Below, piece by piece: positions 33,106 to 40,692 of a stretch of 42,866 nucleotides of DNA. Below the pieces are notes generated by a model. The model was not told where the DNA came from and ran no database searches. It worked only from the letters and a program-made list of their open reading frames with translations. The first letter of the stretch is position 1. The number at the start of each line of letters is the position of its first letter. Source of the DNA: DAOUAT01 sp964551735 (GTDB taxonomy: Bacteria; Chloroflexota; Anaerolineae; CG2-30-64-16). The position numbers were made by a program, and so were the translations under genes. The stretch spans positions 1 to 42,866 of the forward strand of contig CAZKEF010000047.1 in the NCBI GenBank assembly GCA_964551735.1. Direction: 5' to 3'.

Positions 33106-34330
33106 GATGATGGATGATCTGCTGGTACAACGCCTCGAGGCGATCCACGTGCGCTTCGACCGTGAACCGCTGCGCCAGCGCCCGCGCATTTTCGCCGAAC
33201 ATGCGCCGGGCCGCAGCATCATCGAGGATCGCGGCCAGCCGGCCGGCGAGCTCCACATCTGAGTCTACCAGGAAGCCGTTGGACCCGTCAAAAACCAGGC
33301 CGGCGAGGCCCGCATCACGCCGCGCGACCACCGGCAGGCCGCATAGGGCCGCTTCGATCACCGTCATGGGGTGGATCTCGCTCAGCGACGCAGTCACAAA
33401 CACGTCGGCGATGGCGTAGATCTCGGTCATCCGCTCCCAGGGGATCGGGCCGGTCAGGAAGGTCTGTCGCGCCAGGCCGGCCACACGGGCCGCGGCCGCG
33501 ATTTTATCCCGCGCCGGCCCCGCGCCCACGAACACGGCCCTGCAGTCCGGGTGGGCCGCCAGCAGCGGCCGCAGCGCCGCGAAGAGCGCCAGCACGCGTT
33601 TCTCAGCCGCCAGCCGGCCGGCGTAGAGGATGACGCGCTCCGCCGGGCCGATGCCGAGGGCCGCGCGCGCTCGGCCACGGTCGGCCTCGCTGAACCTTCC
33701 CAAGTCGAACCGCGCCGCGGCCACGCCGTTGGGGATTACCGCGGTGCGGGCCGCTGGCAGGATGGACGCGACGTAGCCGCGCCCCTTTTCCGAGGGGCAG
33801 ACGACAACGTCGCAGGGGGCCAGAAATCGCGCCAGCAGCCCGGTGATGGCCCGCTGCGGCAGCAGGCGGCCCAGGGGCAGGTAGTGCCGGTAGGCCGGGT
33901 AGAAGGTGTGCAGCGTGTGGATCAGCGGCAGCCCCGCGCGCCTGGCTGCGCATCGGCCGGCCCAGCCCAGGCTGAACTCGGTGTGCGTGTGGATGAGGTC
34001 GATCTGCTCCCGCGCCACGAGGCGGTCAATCTCAGCCTGCCGCGGCAGGCTGAGACGGAGCTCGATGTCGGGCCGGAAGGGGAGGGAAGGGAAGCGGTAG
34101 ATGCGGTCGACCGGGTGGGGAATCGAGGCTTTAGCCGGTCTCTCGCATCCACCACCAGACCGGCTGAAGCCTCGATTCCAGGATGGCATCGGGGCACACG
34201 CCGGATATGAGACTGTTAGCACGACGACCTTGTGCCCGCGACGCTCCAATTCGTGCTTGGCCTGGACGATGACGGTCGTCACACCGTTCTTGGTGGGCAA
34301 GTAACAGTCGGTGAAGATGCCGATGTTCAT
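33062..34330 (-). CDS. GT4 glycosyltransferase with an in-frame palindromic insertion
   Basis: The start is ATG 34330 (MNIGIFTDCYLP); the longer frame to 34366 reads into a repeat. No good ribosome site is visible. The product is 422 aa. The acceptor half begins MNIGIFTDCYLPTKNGVTTV and contains the HTHTEFSLGW and HTFYPAYRHYLPLG patches of glycolipid/alpha-glucosyl-diacylglycerol-type transferases. The donor half has the GT4 motif SEIHPMTVIEAALCGLPVVA. Residues 51-71 come from a 61-bp palindrome and make an unusual loop (WNRGFSRSGGGCERPAKAS). The last 14 residues (RKGGFGPVNARSPC) come from a repeat. A 24-bp perfect palindrome in the coding sequence at 34031-34054 is native sequence. It may make a glycolipid or glycan precursor; the activity of this altered protein is uncertain. 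Confidence 0.85.
   Translation of the reverse strand: MNIGIFTDCYLPTKNGVTTVIVQAKHELERRGHKVVVLTVSYPACAPMPSWNRGFSRSGGGCERPAKASIPHPVDRIYRFPSLPFRPDIELRLSLPRQAEIDRLVAREQIDLIHTHTEFSLGWAGRCAARRAGLPLIHTLHTFYPAYRHYLPLGRLLPQRAITGLLARFLAPCDVVVCPSEKGRGYVASILPAARTAVIPNGVAAARFDLGRFSEADRGRARAALGIGPAERVILYAGRLAAEKRVLALFAALRPLLAAHPDCRAVFVGAGPARDKIAAAARVAGLARQTFLTGPIPWERMTEIYAIADVFVTASLSEIHPMTVIEAALCGLPVVARRDAGLAGLVFDGSNGFLVDSDVELAGRLAAILDDAAARRMFGENARALAQRFTVEAHVDRLEALYQQIIHHRKGGFGPVNARSPC
34119..34179 (-). repeat. In-frame coding palindrome (23-bp arms)
   Basis: Arms 34119-34141 and 34157-34179 are inverted copies with one mismatch, around a 15-nt centre. The whole lies in frame inside the GT4 gene and encodes residues 51-71. 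There is no stop in the reading frame. The flanking protein aligns naturally with GT4 proteins if the loop is removed. Confidence 0.75.
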
Positions 34331-34342
34331 GCTGGTGGCAGC

Positions 34343-34430
34343 TGTTATCCTGGGCGGGTTGACCACCCAAGGTCAGCAACGACGAACCCCTAGCGAAGGA
34401 TCTCAGCGCACCAGGAGACCCTTGTCCTGA
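34343..34430. repeat. Degenerate family A element
   Basis: TGTTATCCTGGGCGGGT (34343-34359) differs from the family A end at two positions. The core GCGAAGGATCTC also matches. The right end is not recognisable. It lies immediately upstream of the GT4 gene, which thus is flanked on both sides by the family. Confidence 0.45.
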
Positions 34431-34487
34431 AAATGGACTTTGAGCATCCTGGTCATAACTGGTTCTGGATACATCCGAATGGAGCCA

Positions 34488-34557
34488 GGACGCGGACGAC
34501 GCGGATAGCGCGGACGACGCGGACATCTTTCGGCCCTTATCCGCGTCGTCCGCGTCC
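34488..34557. repeat. 20-bp perfect inverted repeat
   Basis: The sequence 34488-34507 is the exact inverse complement of 34538-34557, with 30 nt between them. The arms contain short GCGGACGAC repeats. It lies 21 bp past the stop codon of the 507-aa protein, so it may be a transcription stop or a processing hairpin, but no T-run follows on the minus strand. Confidence 0.6.
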
Positions 34558-34578
34558 CATCAATCGAGTGCGCCGTCC

Positions 34579-36102
34579 CTATTGCCGCTCGAACTTCTTG
34601 CCCGTCGCCAGCTCGACGCACTTGTACGCGCCGTCGTAGATGCCGATGCGCTTGTTCTTGATGATGCAGTCGCAGAACATCTCCAGCAGGTCGGTGCCAT
34701 CCGTCAGCAGGTCAATCGCCTGGAGGGTCTGCGGGATGGTGCGCGTCTCGACGGTGCCGTCGCCCAGCTCCGCGCCGCGGATGGCGCCCCACATCTCGTG
34801 GCCGCCGACGCGCGCGTTGAAGATCTTGGGCACGGGGTAGAACGCCAGCTCGCTGGGCTTGGTGATCATCACGTCCACCACGCGCATCAGGTAGTTGGTG
34901 GCGTAGACCGCGTGGAAGGTGTTGTCGTGCAGGAAGACGTGCAGCCCGTGGGCCGGTCCGGCCCGGATCTCGTCGGCCAGCGCCTTGGTGTCGTCCCAGG
35001 TGAAGTGCGTCTGGATGAGCTCTTTGTGGCCGGCCAGCTCGCCCTGCAGCCAGGCCCAATTGTCTTTGTGGTCGCCCAGGTTGACGAACAGCGTGACCTT
35101 ACCGGCCTTGACCAGCGGAATGCAGTGCTCGATGATCGCCTTGAAGAGCTCACGCTGCGCGCCCGCGCCGCCCATGGTGACCAGGAAGCGCCTCGGCTCG
35201 CCTTCCCTCATGCGCGCCAGCCGGGCCGCACAGTCGCCCTCAATGTTTTCCACCAGCTCGTGGTCCACGTGGTGACCGGTGTAGTAGATCGCATCGGGCG
35301 GGGTGCCTTTCAGGATCGTGCCCTTCTCATCGAAGCCGCGCATGGCCCGGAAGCCATAGTAGCCTGAGGGGGACTGCACGCCGTGCTTGGCGCCCTCGGT
35401 GAGCTGGAACGCCATGGGCCAGTTGTCGAACATCATGTCCACGACGTTGGTCATGCCGCCCGCCACCGCGCCCATGCAGTTCCACATGTGCGAGGTCAGG
35501 ATCGGCATGTCCGACGGCAACGCCTGGAAGAGGTTGCGGAACAACTCGCTCATCTTGTAGTCTTTGACGTTGGTCTTCAGGAAGCGCCACGGCCAGCCCA
35601 CGGTCCACCAGTTCAGGAACGCGCCCAGGCCCGGCAGGGTCGGCTCGCCCGTCGTCACCGGCTCCCAGACGTATTTGTTGAACAGCTCGCTGCGCTGCGA
35701 GATGCGCGACCAGCGGCTGTACCAGGAATTGCACCAGTTGATGATGTCGGTGGTGATGCCGGGGATCGCCAGCAGATCGAGCCAGTAGGGCGTGAACCCC
35801 ATCGCCCGGGCGCACGACGCGCCGGCCATCGCGATGCGGTAATGGCCGAACCCCATGCGGATCGTGCTGCAGATCACCGCATCGCCGGTCCGGATCGGCT
35901 CGCCCTCGCCCCCGCGCAGGATCTCTTTGGCGCCAAAGATCGAGCCGCCGTAGGGGTGGTCCCGCAGGCTGAGGGTGTACTTCTCGTTCGGGTCGTAGTT
36001 GAACTTCTTGACGAACATCTCCTGCCACTTGGTGGCCTTACGGGAGGATGATTCGCTGAGTGCGTTGCCGTACACGATGTAACGGCCGTTTTCCATCTTC
36101 AT
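34579..36102 (-). CDS. Unrecognised 507-aa protein, possibly GT-B-like
   Basis: The start is ATG 36102 (MKMENGRYIVYG), since GGAG lies 8 nt upstream; ATG 36108 is too close to it. I do not recognise the family. Visible features are a basic N-terminal segment, RTGDAVICSTIRMGFGHYRIAMAGAS, which recalls the glycine-rich loop of MurG-like transferases, and a later RFLVTMGGAGAQRELF that resembles their nucleotide-binding loop. Others are the conserved-looking LGDHKDNWAWLQG, DGLHVFLHD-like and HEMWGAIRGAELGDGT stretches. There is no signal peptide or membrane helix. It ends the sugar ABC transporter set on the same strand (95 bp after the second permease), so a role in handling the imported sugar is plausible but unproven. 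Confidence 0.6.
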   Translation of the reverse strand: MKMENGRYIVYGNALSESSSRKATKWQEMFVKKFNYDPNEKYTLSLRDHPYGGSIFGAKEILRGGEGEPIRTGDAVICSTIRMGFGHYRIAMAGASCARAMGFTPYWLDLLAIPGITTDIINWCNSWYSRWSRISQRSELFNKYVWEPVTTGEPTLPGLGAFLNWWTVGWPWRFLKTNVKDYKMSELFRNLFQALPSDMPILTSHMWNCMGAVAGGMTNVVDMMFDNWPMAFQLTEGAKHGVQSPSGYYGFRAMRGFDEKGTILKGTPPDAIYYTGHHVDHELVENIEGDCAARLARMREGEPRRFLVTMGGAGAQRELFKAIIEHCIPLVKAGKVTLFVNLGDHKDNWAWLQGELAGHKELIQTHFTWDDTKALADEIRAGPAHGLHVFLHDNTFHAVYATNYLMRVVDVMITKPSELAFYPVPKIFNARVGGHEMWGAIRGAELGDGTVETRTIPQTLQAIDLLTDGTDLLEMFCDCIIKNKRIGIYDGAYKCVELATGKKFERQ

Positions 36103-36136
36103 GAGCATGGCTCCACGGAATGTGGTTTGAGAAATC

Positions 36137-36201
36137 TGTAGGGGCGCACCCTCGCGGTCGCCCCCTATAGGCAGAAGGGCAGGTGCAAGACCTGCCCCTA
36201 C
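36137..36201. repeat. TGTAGGGGC-ended element, family B (short copy)
   Basis: Begins TGTAGGGGCG and ends GCCCCTAC, with an inner GGGCAGGT/ACCTGCCC hairpin. Its right end contains the stop codon of the permease at 36198-36200. The hairpin lies directly downstream of the permease. Confidence 0.65.
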
Positions 36202-37037
36202 CCCTTCGTCGCGCCGAGCGTCAGGCCGGCGATGAAGTAGCGTTGCAGGAACAGGAACACCAGCACCGTGGGCATGGTCGCGATGAGCGAGCCGGAGATG
36301 ATCACCGTCCAGTCCATGACGTACTGCCCGCGCAGCGCGGCGAGCCCCGTGGTTACCGGCTTGAGCGCGTCGTTTTGCACCAGGATCAACGCCCAGAGGA
36401 AGTCGTTGAAGATCCAGGTGAACTGCAGCGTCGCCAGGGCGGCCATGGCGGGCAGGGTCAGCGGCATCATGATCTGCCGGTAGATGCGGAACTCATCGCA
36501 GCCGTCGATGCGCGCCGCCTCCAGGATCTCGCCGGGGATGGTGCGCATGTAGTTGCGTAGCACGAAGGTGCAGAACCCCAGCTGGAACGCCGAATGGAAG
36601 ATGATCAGCGCCCAATAGGTGTTGTAGAGGCCCAGCGCGTTCACCAGCCGGAAGACGGGAAGGAGCAAGATCTGGAACGGCAGCATCATGCCCGCGACGA
36701 AAACAAACAGGATCAGCCGGTCGCCCCGAAAGCGGAAGCGCGAGAGCGCGTAGCCCGCCAGCGAGGACAGGAAGAGCGTGATGACCAGCGAGGGCAGCGT
36801 GATGATGAAGCTATTGGGCAGGTAGTGCGTCAGGCCGCCGCGCGTCCACGCCTCACCGAAGTTCTTGAGCGTCAGCACGTTGGGCAGCGACCAGAAGCCG
36901 CGGGTCAGGATGTCGTTGTTGGTGCGCAGCGACGTGATCAGCGCGGTCAGCACCGGCACCAGCCACAGCAAGGTCAGCGCATAGATCAGGATGTAGACGA
37001 GCCAGCGCTGGAGCAAGCCGGTTTGTTTGGCGGTCAT
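36198..37037 (-). CDS. Carbohydrate ABC transporter permease, MalG type
   Basis: 279 aa from ATG 37037, AGGAGG 5-6 nt upstream. Six membrane helices are visible. The EAA loop that docks the ATPase is near residue 185, EAARIDGCDEFRIYRQIMMP, complete with the invariant Glu and Gly. The C-terminal VFLFLQRYFIAGLTLGATKG matches binding-protein-dependent sugar permeases of the MalG group. No ATPase gene is in the window; the system probably uses a shared MsmK-type ATPase elsewhere. It follows the partner permease after 9 nt. Confidence 0.93.
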   Translation of the reverse strand: MTAKQTGLLQRWLVYILIYALTLLWLVPVLTALITSLRTNNDILTRGFWSLPNVLTLKNFGEAWTRGGLTHYLPNSFIITLPSLVITLFLSSLAGYALSRFRFRGDRLILFVFVAGMMLPFQILLLPVFRLVNALGLYNTYWALIIFHSAFQLGFCTFVLRNYMRTIPGEILEAARIDGCDEFRIYRQIMMPLTLPAMAALATLQFTWIFNDFLWALILVQNDALKPVTTGLAALRGQYVMDWTVIISGSLIATMPTVLVFLFLQRYFIAGLTLGATKG

Positions 37038-37046
37038 GGGTCCCTC

Positions 37047-37961
37047 CTAATACTCCAGCTCGGTGCGCAACGTCTGCCACAGGTAGATGAAGATGAAGAT
37101 GGCGGTGATCAGGAAGAGCACCACGGCGACCGCCGCGCCATAGCCCATCTTGTAGTTGTTGAAGGCTTCGATGTACATCATGTTCGCCAGCACACTGGAG
37201 GAGTTGGCCGGGCCGCCGCGCGTCATCACGAAGACCAGGTCGAACGAGCGCAGGGAGTCAATGACGCTGATGACCACCACCACGACGGTGATCGGGCTGA
37301 GCAGCGGGAAGATCACGTTGCGGAACGTCTGCCAGAAGTTGCAGCCATCCACCTGCGACGCGTCGATCAGCGAGGGATCCACCCCCTGCAGGCCGGTCAG
37401 GTAGAGCGTCATAATGTAGCCCACCTGGCGCCAGATCGCCGCGGCGATGATGCACCAGGTCGCCAGCCGCGGGTCGCTGAGCCACCCCGGCGTCTTCTCG
37501 ATCCCGATTGCACTCAACACGCTGTTGAACAGGCCGGTGGCCGGTTGATACATCCAACCCCAAATCAGGCCGATGACCACGGGGGCGATGATGTAGGGCG
37601 AGTAGAAGGCCGACTTGATGGCCTTGGCGCCTGGAATCTGCCGGTTCAGGATCATCGCCAGCGCCAGGCCAATCACCACGGGCGCAGTGATGAAGGAGAT
37701 CATCCATTTGGCGTTGTTGAGCAGCGCCGTCCAGAAGATCTTGTCGTTGAACAGGCGGACGTAGTTGCGCAGGCCGATGAAGCCCGGAGCCGACACGCCG
37801 TCCCAGTTGGTCAGGCTGAGATAGAAGGAGTAGATCATCGGGCCGATGACCCACATCAGGAACAGGGCGAGCGGGGCAGCCAGAAAAAGGTAGGGGACCC
37901 ACGTGGCCTTGCCGCCGGATTTCCGCCCCTGGCCGGCGCGCAGGGCGCTCTTGATGGCCAT
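37047..37961 (-). CDS. Carbohydrate ABC transporter permease, MalF type
   Basis: The start is ATG 37961 (MAIKSALRAGQG) with GGAGG before it; the longer frame reads through heptamer repeats. The product is 304 aa with six or so helices. The EAA loop is degenerate, IDASQVDGCNFWQTFRNVIFP, with Glu replaced by Asp and the usual Ala positions altered, but with the Gly and the docking pattern kept. WDGVSAPGFIGLRNYVRLF in the first periplasmic loop is typical of the MalF/UgpA group. It forms a heterodimer with the 36198 permease. It is separated from the binding-protein gene by 178 bp of palindromic repeats. Confidence 0.93.
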   Translation of the reverse strand: MAIKSALRAGQGRKSGGKATWVPYLFLAAPLALFLMWVIGPMIYSFYLSLTNWDGVSAPGFIGLRNYVRLFNDKIFWTALLNNAKWMISFITAPVVIGLALAMILNRQIPGAKAIKSAFYSPYIIAPVVIGLIWGWMYQPATGLFNSVLSAIGIEKTPGWLSDPRLATWCIIAAAIWRQVGYIMTLYLTGLQGVDPSLIDASQVDGCNFWQTFRNVIFPLLSPITVVVVVISVIDSLRSFDLVFVMTRGGPANSSSVLANMMYIEAFNNYKMGYGAAVAVVLFLITAIFIFIYLWQTLRTELEY

Positions 37962-37978
37962 GATGCACCTCCTCGGTG

Positions 37979-38134
37979 ATACATGATCCGTGAGACGTGG
38001 TGCGTGATGCGTGGTACGTGGTGCGTGATACGTGGTGCGTGATACGTGGTGCGTGTTTCGCAACAGACATTACGGTTCACGCACCACGCAATACGCAATA
38101 CGCAGTAGACACCACGCACCACGCAATACGCAGT
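37979..38134. repeat. Heptamer/palindromic tract between binding-protein and permease genes
   Basis: Units of RCGTGRT occur left of centre and their inverse complement right of centre. CGTGGTGCGTG (38045-38055) and CACGCACCACG (38078-38088) make a perfect 11-bp hairpin with a 22-nt loop. The same heptamer occurs at 17735-17788. Confidence 0.75.
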
Positions 38135-38139
38135 ACGTC

Positions 38140-39462
38140 TTACTCAGCGAAGATCAGCGCGCGTTCCTTCTCCAGGTCGGCCAGCAGGCTGTCGAGCTGC
38201 TTGGTATCGTTCCAGAACGCCTGGAACATGGCCATGCCCTTCTCGGCCATCTCGGGCGTGGTGTCGCGATCGAAGAACTGCGCGATGAAGTCGGCGCCTG
38301 CCAGCATCGCCATGCCCTTCTTGGATGCTTCGTCGAAGCCGCTGGTGTCCACCTGGGTGTTGGTGGGCAGGCGCTTGAGCTCGCCGGCGACGTAGGTTTG
38401 CGCTTCCTTGGATCCCAGGAAGGCCAGGAACGCCTTGGCCGCCTCAGGGTTCGGCGCATTGGCAGCGGCGAAGTAGCCATCGGTCGGCGCATCTTCGCCG
38501 ATGGGCACGTTCGGGTCAATGATCGGGAAGCGGAAGAAGTCGTAGTCCGCTTTGTTTTCGGCCGGGATCGAGTCCATGACGAACTGGCCCATCAGGTACA
38601 TCGCGGCCTTTTCCTGCAGCATGAAGGGCAGCACATCCTGCCAGTCGTAGGAAGCGGCGTTTTCGATGAAGTAGCCCTTGTCCAGCAGCTCGGCCCAATA
38701 GCCGAAGGCCTTCTTCACCCGCGGGTCGTCGTATTTCTCTTTGCCCAGCATCAGGTTGATGTGGAATTCGGGGCCGTTGGTGCGCATGTTCAGGTAATCG
38801 AACCACGCGGCCGCAGGCCAGGCGTTCTTGGTGCCGCTGACGATGGGGATGATCCCGTTGCTCTTCAGGGTCTCGCAGACCGCCAGGAATTGCTCCCACG
38901 TCTCCGGCGGGGTCAGGTTGTATTTCTCGAAGACTTTCTTGTTGTAGTAGACCGCCCACCAGTAGTAGCTGGTCGGCACGAAGTATTGCTTGCCATCTAC
39001 CGTGCTCAGCGCCTGGAAGCCCTTGGGGTAGGACTCGTTCCAGCCCTCGCTGGCCCAAACGTCGCTGATGTCCAGGATCTGGCCCTTGTCAATGAAGAAC
39101 CGGGCGCGGTTGCCCGCGAACCAGGTCATGACATCCGGCGGCTGCGATGAGGTCAGGTATGCACGGATGGCTTGCTTGAAGTCCTCGTGCGCTACGGTGC
39201 TCTGCGTCACCATGATGTTCGGGTTCTTCGCCATGAACATCTTTACCAGCTCTTCATCGGCCGCGCGCGGCGCGGGGTCGCTGGCGTAGGTGTTGTAGAC
39301 CAGATTGGTCTTGGGGGCGGCAGTCACCTCGACTACCTTCTCCGTCTGGACAACCACGGTTTCCTTAACGGTGACCGGCTGCGCGGCCGGCACGGCACAG
39401 GCGGTCAACACCATGGCCAGCAGAGCCAGGACACTGATAACTTTGAACCACTTGGACGACAT
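38140..39462 (-). CDS. Carbohydrate ABC transporter substrate-binding lipoprotein
   Basis: The start is ATG 39462 (MSSKWFKV), with GGAGG 9 nt upstream; a GTG six bases earlier is less well placed. The product is 440 aa. The lipobox LTAC places the lipid-bearing Cys at residue 22, so it is anchored outside the membrane. A short tether (VTVKETVVVQTEKVVEVTA) follows, then a two-lobed sugar-binding fold of the family 1/MalE type: PPDVMTWFAGNRARFFIDKGQI, FVPTSYYWWAVYYNKKVFEK and AAMYLMGQFVMDSIPAE. Tryptophan and tyrosine pairs in the cleft favour a sugar ligand. The exact sugar is unknown. It heads the permease genes and follows lacI by 78 nt. Confidence 0.92.
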   Translation of the reverse strand: MSSKWFKVISVLALLAMVLTACAVPAAQPVTVKETVVVQTEKVVEVTAAPKTNLVYNTYASDPAPRAADEELVKMFMAKNPNIMVTQSTVAHEDFKQAIRAYLTSSQPPDVMTWFAGNRARFFIDKGQILDISDVWASEGWNESYPKGFQALSTVDGKQYFVPTSYYWWAVYYNKKVFEKYNLTPPETWEQFLAVCETLKSNGIIPIVSGTKNAWPAAAWFDYLNMRTNGPEFHINLMLGKEKYDDPRVKKAFGYWAELLDKGYFIENAASYDWQDVLPFMLQEKAAMYLMGQFVMDSIPAENKADYDFFRFPIIDPNVPIGEDAPTDGYFAAANAPNPEAAKAFLAFLGSKEAQTYVAGELKRLPTNTQVDTSGFDEASKKGMAMLAGADFIAQFFDRDTTPEMAEKGMAMFQAFWNDTKQLDSLLADLEKERALIFAE

Positions 39463-39540
39463 GGTCACTTCCCTCCTTTGGGGGTGTCTGAATGGGTTGA
39501 TGGTTAATATCGGGTATGCTTGCGTTTACACAGGCGCTTT

Positions 39541-40578
39541 CTAGCCGTTTGCACCTCCTTTCGCCGGGCAGTGGTCGGTGGACTGGCGGACCACCAGCTC
39601 GGTTGCAAGCCGCACCGCCGTCGGCGCGGTTGTCCTCAACTCCAGCAGGTCGATCAACAGTTTCGCACACGCCTGGCCGACCGCAAAGGTGTCCTGCCGC
39701 ACGGTGGTCAGCGGCGGATCGAAGTAGGAGGCCAGCGGCATGTCATCGAAACCGACCACGGAGAGATCCTGGGGTATCCTTAACCCCAGGTCGCGTGCGG
39801 CCCGGATGGCGCCGACGGCCATCCGGTCGTTGTGCGCAAAGAGCGCTGTGAGGCCCGGCTCACGCGCGAGCAACGCTTTGAACAAGTCGTGCCCGGAGGT
39901 CGCCGACCAATCCCCCTCCAGGGTCAGTGCGGGATCGTGCAGGAGGCCGGCCGCGACCAGCGCCTCCCCGAATCCTGCTTCGCGCTCCTGCGTGCAGTCC
40001 TCGGCCCGTGGCCCCGCGATCTGCCCGATGCAGCGGTGGCCGAGGCCGATCAGGTGCCGGGTCGCGGCCCGGGCGCCGTCTCGGTTGTCCAGCAGCACCG
40101 TGTGCCGGGCGTCATCCCGGGGCCGGCCAGCCATCAGCACCGCAGCGATGTCTTCCGGCAGGCGCACGCGGCGCGCATCCAGGTAGGGGCTGATGACGAT
40201 GGCGCCGTCCACCCGGCGGTGCGCCACCAACTCCTCGATCAGATCATCGTACTGCGCCCGATCGGCGAACGGCACGGCCAGCAGATAGTACCCGTGTGTG
40301 CGCGCAACGCTTTCCGCGCCCTCGATGTTGGAAGCGTAGGTGAAATCGGTCAGGTTCGGCGCCAGGCAGGCCAGGGTGCACGTGCGCCCCTGTGCCATGG
40401 AACGGGCGATAGCATGTGGCCGGAAGCCGAGCTGCGCGATCGCGGCCTCGACCTTCGCCCGCGTCTCAGGGGTAACTTCCGGACGGTCGTTGATGACGCG
40501 CGAAACAGTCTGGTGGGAGACTCCCGCCAGGGCCGCAACGTCACGCAACGTCGAGCGTTTTGCGCCTGGTCCGTTCAT
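39541..40578 (-). CDS. LacI-family transcriptional regulator
   Basis: 345 aa from ATG 40578, AGGA 6 nt upstream. The helix-turn-helix is STLRDVAALAGVSHQTVSRV (residues about 9-28), followed by a hinge helix (ARSMAQGRT). The core is a periplasmic-binding-like effector domain (PYLDARRVRLPEDIAAVLMAG, HNDRMAVGAIRAARDLG, VGFDDMPLASYFDPPLTTV). It would repress sugar genes until a sugar ligand binds. A 28-bp perfect palindrome lies right behind the -10 box of its own promoter, so it is probably autoregulated and also controls the transporter genes that follow on the same strand. Confidence 0.95.
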   Translation of the reverse strand: MNGPGAKRSTLRDVAALAGVSHQTVSRVINDRPEVTPETRAKVEAAIAQLGFRPHAIARSMAQGRTCTLACLAPNLTDFTYASNIEGAESVARTHGYYLLAVPFADRAQYDDLIEELVAHRRVDGAIVISPYLDARRVRLPEDIAAVLMAGRPRDDARHTVLLDNRDGARAATRHLIGLGHRCIGQIAGPRAEDCTQEREAGFGEALVAAGLLHDPALTLEGDWSATSGHDLFKALLAREPGLTALFAHNDRMAVGAIRAARDLGLRIPQDLSVVGFDDMPLASYFDPPLTTVRQDTFAVGQACAKLLIDLLELRTTAPTAVRLATELVVRQSTDHCPAKGGANG

Positions 40579-40608
40579 ATGATCCTGCGCCGCGGGTGAG
40601 AAGAGGGT

Positions 40609-40636
40609 TTGTTACCGGTCACGTGACCGGTAACAA
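40609..40636. promoter_or_regulatory. LacI-family operator
   Basis: A perfect 28-bp palindrome, half site TTGTTACCGGTCAC. It starts two bases downstream of the -10 box on the minus strand and covers the predicted transcription start. Its size and symmetry with a central CG step fit LacI-family operators. Confidence 0.88.
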
Positions 40637-40637
40637 G

Positions 40638-40666
40638 AGGATACTACAAAACCGGGCGTTTGTCAA
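40638..40666 (-). promoter_or_regulatory. lacI promoter
   Basis: TTGACA (40666-40661), 17-nt spacer and TATCCT (40643-40638) on the minus strand. The transcript would start near 40631, inside the operator. Confidence 0.82.
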
Positions 40667-40692
40667 GAGGCAATTTCGGGCAGTTTTTGGAT

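Noticed and set aside
34031..34054. 24-bp perfect palindrome in the GT4 coding sequence as another insertion
   Set aside because: The residues it encodes (RLSLPRQAE) fit the normal GT4 sequence around LPRQ, so the palindrome is likely chance plus GC-rich codon use, although it is perfect.
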